DNA of 8,742 bases from DASUBN01 sp964584665 (GTDB taxonomy: Bacteria > Pseudomonadota > Gammaproteobacteria > Natronospirales > REEB76): contig CAZPAO010000061.1 of assembly GCA_964584665.1 (NCBI GenBank), positions 1 through 8,742 on the forward strand, in the 5' to 3' direction. Each line of letters begins with the position of its first letter. Position 1 is the stretch's first letter. The position numbers were made by a program, and so were the translations under genes. The notes below the pieces were generated by a model. The model was given only the letters and a program-made list of their open reading frames with translations, searched no databases and was not told the origin of the DNA. Below, in pieces: positions 1-5,194 of the stretch.

Positions 1-55
1 GAGCGCTGCTTTCACACGGCAGAGGTCACAGGTTCGAGCCCTGTACCGCCCACCA
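1..55 (+). tRNA. tRNA-Val (anticodon CAC), 3' part, cut by window edge
   Basis: The sequence folds as the 3' two thirds of a tRNA. The anticodon stem is 6-10 paired with 18-22 (one T:G pair), around the 7-base loop TTCACAC (11-17). The anticodon is CAC at 13-15, which reads the valine codon GTG. Bases 23-27 form a 5-nt variable loop. The T arm is 28-32 with 40-44 around the loop TTCGAGC. The acceptor 3' strand is ACCGCCC (45-51), followed by discriminator A52 and an encoded CCA (53-55). The D arm and 5' acceptor strand lie off the window; the acceptor predicts a 5' end of GGGCGGT, as is usual for tRNA-Val. The last 18 nt of this gene are repeated downstream at 206-223. It is convergent with all the protein genes. 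Confidence 0.93.
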
Positions 56-57
56 TC
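38..57 (+). repeat. tRNA 3'-end direct repeat, copy 1
   Basis: The 20-mer gccctgtaccgcccaccatc covers the T-arm 3' strand, acceptor 3' strand and CCA of tRNA-Val plus two flanking bases. An identical copy occurs at 206-225, 168 bp away. Identity stops at base 37 on the left and base 58 on the right. Confidence 0.95.
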
Positions 58-110
58 TATCCCCTGGATCCCGACCACAGACCCATCCCTGGGGTGCCTT
101 CCAGTGCCGC

Positions 111-131
111 CCGAGAGGCTGCGCCTCTCGG
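111..131. repeat. Hairpin 1, 9-bp stem with 3-nt loop
   Basis: CCGAGAGGC (111-119) pairs perfectly with GCCTCTCGG (123-131) around the loop TGC. It is the first of three consecutive tight hairpins between the tRNA and its 3'-end copy. No T-run follows, so it is not a classical intrinsic terminator on the + strand. Confidence 0.85.
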
Positions 132-135
132 CCCA

Positions 136-156
136 GGGCATGCATCCTGCATGCCC
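136..156. repeat. Hairpin 2, 9-bp stem with 3-nt loop
   Basis: GGGCATGCA (136-144) pairs perfectly with TGCATGCCC (148-156) around the loop TCC. It begins four bases after hairpin 1 ends. An alternative pairing of CCAGGG (133-138) with CCCTGG (176-181) would enclose hairpin 3 and compete with the base of this stem. Confidence 0.85.
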
Positions 157-175
157 GCCGAAGCTCCGCTTCGGC
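157..175. repeat. Hairpin 3, 8-bp stem with 3-nt loop
   Basis: GCCGAAGC (157-164) pairs perfectly with GCTTCGGC (168-175) around the loop TCC. It abuts hairpin 2 directly and shares its loop sequence, while the stem sequence is unrelated. Different stems with the same geometry suggest that the structure is what is conserved. Confidence 0.85.
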
Positions 176-187
176 CCCTGGCGGCCC

Positions 188-207
188 GCGCGCCACATGT
201 GGCGCGC
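188..207. repeat. Perfect 20-bp palindrome
   Basis: GCGCGCCACATGTGGCGCGC is a perfect 20-bp inverted repeat with no loop, centred between 197 and 198. As DNA it could be a dimeric protein binding site. As RNA it would need to open a few central pairs to form a hairpin. It abuts the second tRNA-end copy and overlaps it by two bases. Confidence 0.85.
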
Positions 208-225
208 CCTGTACCGCCCACCATC
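206..225 (+). repeat. tRNA 3'-end direct repeat, copy 2
   Basis: This is an exact copy of 38-57, including ACCGCCCACCA at 213-223. No anticodon arm or T-loop precedes it, so it is not a second tRNA. It could be a tRNA-end repeat of the kind found behind E. coli tyrT, the scar of a recombination at an attachment site in the tRNA 3' end, or the remnant of a decayed tandem tRNA. Its first two bases overlap the palindrome at 188-207. A 5-bp stem GGCGG (180-184) with CCGCC (214-218) could enclose that palindrome in RNA. Confidence 0.9.
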
Positions 226-242
226 CCCGACCTTCCTTCTCA

Positions 243-268
243 TATATATAGAGTGGCCGACAGGCCAC
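243..268 (-). terminator. Terminator-like hairpin after the DUF1304 gene
   Basis: On the - strand GTGGCC (268-263) pairs with GGCCAC (258-253) around a TGTC loop, a perfect 6-bp GC-rich stem. It is followed at once by the A/T-only run TCTATATATAT. It lies 21 bp past the DUF1304 stop codon, the right place to end the leftward transcript. The tail alternates T and A and is not a pure U-run, so it may be weak or Rho-assisted. Confidence 0.45.
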
Positions 269-289
269 CCCCTGGCGCCCCTGGGGTCT

Positions 290-646
290 TCAGCCCGCCA
301 GCAACAGCACCAGGGCCAAGAGCGCCGGCAGGGCCTGCACCAGCAGGATGCGGCGGCTGGCGGTGAGCCCGCCGAACACCCCCGCCGCGAAGACGCAGAG
401 CAGGAAGAAGATCTTCACTGCTCCCCCACCCGTCCCCAGGCACAGGCCCCAGATGAGGCCCGCCGCCAGGAAGCCGTTGTAGAGACCCTGGTTCGCGGCC
501 AGCACCTTGGTGGCCGCGGCGGATTCCGGCGTGAGCCGGAACACGCGCCGGCCATAGGGCGTGTCCCAGAGGAACATCTCCAGCACCAGGAAATAGACGT
601 GCAGGAGCGCCACCAGGGCGATGAGTATCTGTGCGAGCAGGTTCAT
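290..646 (-). CDS. DUF1304 family small integral membrane protein
   Basis: This is a 118-residue protein of unknown function in the inner membrane. I recognise the DUF1304 pattern by eye: an N-terminal helix (about 3-24), then FLWDTPYGRRVF (25-36), and the signature NQGLYNGFLA (52-61). Further helices lie at about 54-71, 77-95 and 100-118, giving four membrane segments at the family's usual length. The ATG at 646-644 overlaps the stop of the upstream BNR gene as ATGA, so the two are probably translationally coupled. A GGAG sequence lies about 11 bases before the start. It is the last gene of the leftward series and is followed by a terminator-like hairpin. The family has no established biochemical role, and context only ties it to the exported BNR protein. 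The family call is fairly sure; the function is unknown. Confidence 0.85.
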   Translation of the reverse strand: MNLLAQILIALVALLHVYFLVLEMFLWDTPYGRRVFRLTPESAAATKVLAANQGLYNGFLAAGLIWGLCLGTGGGAVKIFFLLCVFAAGVFGGLTASRRILLVQALPALLALVLLLAG

Positions 647-3600
647 GGTGCACCCATCTCCAGTTCCGCATGGCCCTTGGCCTTGAGCGCTGTGTTGAGC
701 GCGGCGAGATCCTGCAGGCGCAGCTCGTCCCAGCTCTGCAATGCAGCATCCAGCCCCTTGCGGTAGTCATCGAAGGACTTGTGGTACTGGGCCGCGGGAG
801 CGCGGTCGCCGTCGTCCACCTCGTTCACCAGACCCACGATGGAACCGTTGATGGCGGCGAAGCTGGCATGCTTGGGCGCCGTATCGGCGAGCGCCTCAGC
901 CGTGGCATCCAGATCCGTGACCTGCTTCTGCAGGTCCGCATCGCCGGCCACTTCGGTCTTCAGCACCGCAAGCTGGGCGCGCAGTGCTTTCAGTGACTCG
1001 TGGGCGGCGAAACTGCGGGCCAGGGCCGCGTCCATCTGCTGTTCCAGGGCGAGCTGCTGCGGCAGGGCCTGCATCGCAGCCTTGGCCGGCACGCGCGGGT
1101 CGAGCATGACCTTGAAGGGCTGGGTCATGGTCTTGCCGCCGGCCGTGAGCTTCACGGTGTAGTCGCCGGGCAATGCCAGCGGACCCTGGGGCAGGATCGC
1201 CTCGCCCTTCTCGAACACGGCGGCGATGGAGTAGTCGTACTCCAGGGCCGGGGGACGCGGATAGCGCAGGTCCCAGACGAAGCGGTGCGCACCCGGCGTG
1301 CCGTCGAGCTTCTCCGGTGCCGAGAGCCAGGCATCCGTGAAGTAAGGCTCGGTCTTGAGCTGCGGCGGCTGCGCGTCGCTGGCGAAGCTACGCACCAGGC
1401 GGCCGCGCGCATCGTAGACCGCGAGGGTCACGGGTCCGGTGACGTCCTTGCCGACCCAGTAATCGAGGATGGCGCCTTCAGGCGGGTTCGGCGCGGCCGA
1501 GACTTCAGGCGGCAACGGCGTGTCCTTGTTCTCGTTGCGGCGCACGCGGATCGCCACGGCCGGAGCGAACAGATGCGCGGATTCGCGGGAGATGGAAGCC
1601 TCCAGACGGCGCAGCGGCGCCACGTCATCCAGCACCCATAGGCCGCGGCCGTGGGTGGCGGCGATCAGGTCATCACCGTGGACAGTGAGGTCACGCACCC
1701 GCACGTTAGGCAAACCGCCTTGCAGGGGCTGCCAATGATCACCTTCATCGAAGGACACGTAGACACCTGCATTGGTACCGGCGTAGAGGAGCCGCGCGTC
1801 CTTGGGGTCCTGGCGTACCACGAAGACGAACTGGTCCGCAGGGATGCCGTCGATGATCTTGTCCCAAGTCTCGCCGTAGTCGTGAGTCTTGAAGATGAAG
1901 GGCTGGAACTTGTCCTGGCGGTGGATATCCACCGCCACGTAAGCGGTGCCCGGGTCCGTGGGCGAAGCCTCCACTTGGTCCACGCGACCATAGAACGGCA
2001 TGTCCGGCGGCATCACTTCCTTCCAATGCTTGCCGCCGTCCCGGGTGAGCTGTATCAGTCCGTCATCCGTGCCTACCCAGATCACCCCCTCTTTCAGGGG
2101 CGAGGGCGCGATGCTGAAGATGGCGCCGAACCCGCAGTAGCGGGCCTGTTCCAGGGTGAAACTCGTGTCGCCGCCGCAGCCGCTGGCCTTCTTGGGATCC
2201 GGCCCCGTGAGGTCGCCGCTGATGGCCTTCCAGTGCATGCCGCCGTCGCTGGTCTTATACACATACTGGGAACCCACGTAGAGCGTATGGCCCTTGCGCG
2301 GGTCCGCGACCACCGGATAGAACCAGGTGTAACGGTCCTTCACGGTGGTGGGCTGGCGCGCATAGCCTGCCAGCGGGGTGGCGGTGATGTTCTGCACCTG
2401 ATGGGTGCGATCGTCGTAGCGGCTGATGTGGCCACCGAGGCCGCCCACGTACACGATGGCGGGATCCACCGGGTCGGGCACCACGTAGCTGCGCTCGTCG
2501 CCCCCCACCGGGTGCCACTCGCGGAAGCTGATCTCACCGAAGTCGCTGGCGCTCTCGGTCTCCACCGTGCCGCTGTCCTGCTGGCCGCTGTAGATGTGGT
2601 ACGGGAAGCGGTTGTCGGTGGTCACGTGGTAGAACTGCCCGGTGGGCTGGTTGTACCAGGGGGACCAAGTCTTGCCGGCGTCCACGGTCACCGCAGTGCC
2701 CTGGTCGCTGGCGACTACCATGTAGCGGTCATCCTGGGGGTTGATCCACATGAAGTGGTAGTCATCGCCGCCCGGCGCGCCCTTGAACCACTTGAAGCTC
2801 TTGCCGCCGTCCTTGGACTGGGCCACGGAACGGTTCATCACGTACAGGGTGTCCGGGTCCTTGGGGTCCACGGTGAGGCGCTCGAAATAACCGCTCACCA
2901 GGTCAGCGCTGCCCATGTCCTTCCAGTGGGTGCCGCCGTCATCGGAGCGGTACAAGCCGTTATGGCCGTCGTCCTTCGCTTCGATGAGCGCATAGACGCG
3001 CTGCCCGCCGCTGCCGGGAGCCAGCGCGAGGCCGATGCGGCCCAGGGGGCCCTCCGGCAGGCCGCCGCCGGTGAGGCGTGTCCAGGTCTTGCCGTCATCG
3101 CCGGACTTCCAGATGCCGCTGCCCGGCCCGACCTGGGGCATGAAGTAGGAGAGCCAGGGCCAGGAGCGGCCCTGCCAGGTGGCGGCGAACATCACGCCGG
3201 GCTTGGCGGGGTCCGTCGCCAGGTCCACGGCGCCGGTATCTGCATCTATATATAGAGTCTTGGTCCAGTGGGCGCCGCCGTCCTCGCTGCGGAACACGCC
3301 GCGCTCCTCGTTGGAGCCGAACACATGGCCGAGGGCGGCCACCACCACCACGTCGGGATCCTTCGGGTCGACCCAGATGCGGCCGATGTGGCGGGTGTCC
3401 TTGAGACCGATGGGTTTCCAGGTCTCGCCGCCGTCGTCGGAACGGAACACGCCGTCGCCGTCCACCACGTCGTAACGGGACTGCTCAGGCTGACCGGTGC
3501 CGACATAAATGATGTCCGGGTTGCTGGGCGCGATGGCCAACGCACCGATGGAGATGGATCCACCCTGCTGGAACTGGGGCTTCCAGGTGAGACCGGCATC

Positions 3601-3831
3601 CACGCTCTTCCAGAGCCCACCATCTACCGCGCCGAAGTAGAACACATTGGGTTGGGAAGGCACGCCCTCCGCCATGGAGGACCAGCCGCCACGGAACGGC
3701 CCTACCAGGCGCCACTTGAGCTGGCTGTAGAGCGGCGTCACATCGTCGGTGGCGGCTCCTGCCGGCGTATATATGGAGAGGCCGGCGAGCGCCAGCACCA
3801 GGGAAGCTAAAGCATGGAGGCGGCGGGACAT
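643..3831 (-). CDS. Exported BNR/Asp-box beta-propeller protein, Vps10/sortilin-like
   Basis: A 1062-residue exported protein. The N-terminus is a classical signal peptide: MSRR, a hydrophobic stretch to about residue 20, and likely cleavage after TPAGA (26). I count eleven Asp-box motifs (S/T-x-D-x-G-x-x-W/F) at about 76, 131, 182, 243, 296, 339, 382, 527, 596, 649 and 693, so residues about 35-740 should form one or two beta-propellers. The only two cysteines, C552 and C566, lie in a GCGGDT...RYCGFG loop and could form a disulfide. About 780-910 looks like an Ig-like strand domain (LAVYDARGRLVRSF), and about 920-985 is a helical, probably coiled-coil tail. Such proteins are often labelled glycosyl hydrolase or sialidase, but I see no clear FRIP sialidase motif, so enzyme activity is unproven. 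GGAG sits 6 bases before the ATG. A promoter-like TGCTCTAAT lies about 30 bp upstream. It overlaps the DUF1304 start by 4 bases. Confidence 0.88.
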   Translation of the reverse strand: MSRRLHALASLVLALAGLSIYTPAGAATDDVTPLYSQLKWRLVGPFRGGWSSMAEGVPSQPNVFYFGAVDGGLWKSVDAGLTWKPQFQQGGSISIGALAIAPSNPDIIYVGTGQPEQSRYDVVDGDGVFRSDDGGETWKPIGLKDTRHIGRIWVDPKDPDVVVVAALGHVFGSNEERGVFRSEDGGAHWTKTLYIDADTGAVDLATDPAKPGVMFAATWQGRSWPWLSYFMPQVGPGSGIWKSGDDGKTWTRLTGGGLPEGPLGRIGLALAPGSGGQRVYALIEAKDDGHNGLYRSDDGGTHWKDMGSADLVSGYFERLTVDPKDPDTLYVMNRSVAQSKDGGKSFKWFKGAPGGDDYHFMWINPQDDRYMVVASDQGTAVTVDAGKTWSPWYNQPTGQFYHVTTDNRFPYHIYSGQQDSGTVETESASDFGEISFREWHPVGGDERSYVVPDPVDPAIVYVGGLGGHISRYDDRTHQVQNITATPLAGYARQPTTVKDRYTWFYPVVADPRKGHTLYVGSQYVYKTSDGGMHWKAISGDLTGPDPKKASGCGGDTSFTLEQARYCGFGAIFSIAPSPLKEGVIWVGTDDGLIQLTRDGGKHWKEVMPPDMPFYGRVDQVEASPTDPGTAYVAVDIHRQDKFQPFIFKTHDYGETWDKIIDGIPADQFVFVVRQDPKDARLLYAGTNAGVYVSFDEGDHWQPLQGGLPNVRVRDLTVHGDDLIAATHGRGLWVLDDVAPLRRLEASISRESAHLFAPAVAIRVRRNENKDTPLPPEVSAAPNPPEGAILDYWVGKDVTGPVTLAVYDARGRLVRSFASDAQPPQLKTEPYFTDAWLSAPEKLDGTPGAHRFVWDLRYPRPPALEYDYSIAAVFEKGEAILPQGPLALPGDYTVKLTAGGKTMTQPFKVMLDPRVPAKAAMQALPQQLALEQQMDAALARSFAAHESLKALRAQLAVLKTEVAGDADLQKQVTDLDATAEALADTAPKHASFAAINGSIVGLVNEVDDGDRAPAAQYHKSFDDYRKGLDAALQSWDELRLQDLAALNTALKAKGHAELEMGAP
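3247..3258. repeat. TATATATAGAGT 12-mer, copy inside the BNR gene
   Basis: This 12-mer is identical to 243-254 beyond the other end of the operon. Here it encodes part of TLYID (residues 192-196) with CTA, TAT and ATA codons, rare choices for such a GC-rich gene. A related sequence, TATATATGGAGA, is at 3768-3779 in the signal-peptide coding region. No function is assigned. Confidence 0.6.
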
Positions 3832-3859
3832 GGGTGGCTCCGGTGGGCGAGGCCGTCAC

Positions 3860-3887
3860 ATTAGAGCAGCCGGCAGCCCTACCGCAA
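3860..3887 (-). promoter_or_regulatory. Predicted extended -10 promoter of the BNR gene
   Basis: On the - strand, TGC TCTAAT (3868-3860) matches the extended -10 consensus TGnTATAAT at all but one base. A -35-like TTGCGG (3887-3882) lies 16 bp upstream. A start site near 3853 would leave a 5' leader of about 22 nt containing the GGAG ribosome-binding site. The same TGCTCTAATG occurs at the same distance before the antiporter gene. Confidence 0.5.
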
Positions 3888-3897
3888 CCCCGCGATA

Positions 3898-5124
3898 TCA
3901 CGGGGCGCTCGCGTCTTCCCGCGGGCCTTCGCGCAACGCCAGGGGAAACCCGACCGCGAAGATGAGGATGGTGCCGAACACGCAGGCGAACACCACCGTG
4001 GGCAGTTCCTCCATGCCGCCGAGGCCGGCGGCCACCGGCAGGGTGGCCAACACGCCCGCGGCCACGCCCCGCGGCACACTGACGAAGACGATGTTCCGCT
4101 GCCGTGGATCCAGGGTGGATCGCAGCATGGCGAGCCAGACGCCCGGGAAGCGCGCCACCAAGAGCACCAGTGCCAGCAACGCGCCCGCGGCAGCATAGCC
4201 CCAAGGCGGCCCGAGCATGGCACCCACGAAGGTGAAGAAGAACGATTTGACGATGAACACCATCTGGCTGTGGAAACCGCGCACGTCATCATGCAGCGAG
4301 AGTTCACGGGGCACGTTCGCCAGACGGCCGAAATGGGCCGCGTTGCCCACCATCACGGCGAAGGCCAGCACCCCGAGCGCACCGGACCCACCGGCCGCCT
4401 CCACCAGCACATACAGGAGCAGGAGCGCTGAGAGAGTGATGGGATAGGCGTGCTCCCTCTCCTTGAGCCAATTGAGCAGCATCAGCCAGAGCATGCCGCC
4501 GGCGACGCCCATCACCACGCCCAGCCCCAGGGAACGCACCAGCGCGAGCCAGGGCGAGCCTTGCACCTCGGCCCCACCCTTGAAGATCCCCACCAGGGAA
4601 CTCACCGCCACGATGCAGAACACGTCACTGAGCGCCGATTCCAGGCTGATGAGGTTGGCGGCTTCCCTGGGTACGCCCACCCGGGCGATTGCCGCCATGA
4701 TGACGATGGGACTGGTGCCGCCGACGATGGCGCCGACCAGCAATTCCTGGTGCCAGGTCCAGTCCGCGGGTAACAATCCCCCTTCCACCATCAGGCGGCT
4801 CACCAGCATCACGGCGACGGTGGAGAGCAGGAAGGTCAGGACCGAGAGCAGCACGGAACGGGGCGTGGCCCGGTATAGCTCGGTGATGTCGAGACGCGAA
4901 CCGCCCTCGAACAGCACGAACACCAGGGTGAGGGCCGAGAAATAAGGCGCGACCGTGAGGAGTTGGGCGCGGCTCACGAACCCGAACACGGGGCCGATGA
5001 ATATGCCCACCAGGATCAGCCAGATGACATCCGGCACCTTGGTGCGGGAGAACACCAGCTCGCCGAAGGTGCCGATGAGGAAGATGGCCGCTATGCAGAC
5101 CAGGAATAGCGTGACGGGCGACAT
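3898..5124 (-). CDS. CPA1-type cation/proton antiporter
   Basis: A 408-residue inner-membrane transporter expected to exchange Na+ or K+ for H+. It is almost entirely hydrophobic helices (about 11-12) and has no RCK or other cytoplasmic regulatory domain, only a short charged tail (398-408). Key family positions are visible. GGTSPIVI (135-142) occupies the unwound-helix site, usually TDPVA. LESALSD (161-167) corresponds to the E-S-x-x-N-D ion-binding site of NhaP, with E162, S163 and D167 kept but Ser166 in place of the usual Asn. Buried arginines R325 and PRG (351-353) also fit the CPA1 fold. The retained Asp supports active transport; specificity cannot be read. An AGGGAAG ribosome site lies just before the chosen ATG, and an extended -10 promoter lies 29 bp upstream. 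It sits 70 bp after ligD and 66 bp before the BNR gene, on the same strand. Confidence 0.85.
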   Translation of the reverse strand: MSPVTLFLVCIAAIFLIGTFGELVFSRTKVPDVIWLILVGIFIGPVFGFVSRAQLLTVAPYFSALTLVFVLFEGGSRLDITELYRATPRSVLLSVLTFLLSTVAVMLVSRLMVEGGLLPADWTWHQELLVGAIVGGTSPIVIMAAIARVGVPREAANLISLESALSDVFCIVAVSSLVGIFKGGAEVQGSPWLALVRSLGLGVVMGVAGGMLWLMLLNWLKEREHAYPITLSALLLLYVLVEAAGGSGALGVLAFAVMVGNAAHFGRLANVPRELSLHDDVRGFHSQMVFIVKSFFFTFVGAMLGPPWGYAAAGALLALVLLVARFPGVWLAMLRSTLDPRQRNIVFVSVPRGVAAGVLATLPVAAGLGGMEELPTVVFACVFGTILIFAVGFPLALREGPREDASAP

Positions 5125-5153
5125 GCGCTTCCCTGCCTTTGGGCGTGAGGCCC

Positions 5154-5182
5154 ATTAGAGCATGGAGGTCAGGCCGATGAAA
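5154..5182 (-). promoter_or_regulatory. Predicted extended -10 promoter of the antiporter gene
   Basis: TGC TCTAAT (5162-5154, - strand) is an extended -10 element. The -35 position is poor (TTTCAT at 5182-5177, 17-bp spacer), which extended -10 promoters tolerate. A start near 5147 gives a leader of about 23 nt. The 10-mer TGCTCTAATG and a following GGCCTC..GCCCA block are shared with the region before the BNR gene. Confidence 0.45.
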
Positions 5183-5194
5183 TAGGGCTTCTGA

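Noticed and set aside
111..207. CRISPR array or integron attC site
   Set aside because: The stems differ in sequence and there are no regular spacers. I see no attC-type core sites or integrase gene in the window.
206..225. A second tRNA-Val gene
   Set aside because: Only the acceptor 3' strand, part of the T-stem and CCA are present. The preceding bases form a palindrome, not a T-loop or anticodon arm.
104..766. 220-codon + strand and 176-codon - strand (240-770) frames near the tRNA
   Set aside because: Both overlap the recognisable DUF1304 gene in other frames, and the + strand one also runs through the hairpin array. Their composition is low-complexity and no family is recognised.
1651..3255. 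534-codon open frame on the + strand
   Set aside because: It lies antisense inside the BNR gene, which has a signal peptide and eleven family motifs in its own frame. The antisense protein is repetitive in Val, Ala, His and Gly with no recognisable domain, as expected of a mirror frame in GC-rich DNA.
5160..5194. A short frame reading KPYFIGLTSML-stop just past ligD, like the end of a lost gene
   Set aside because: It is only about eleven codons and overlaps the predicted antiporter promoter; too short to support a gene remnant.
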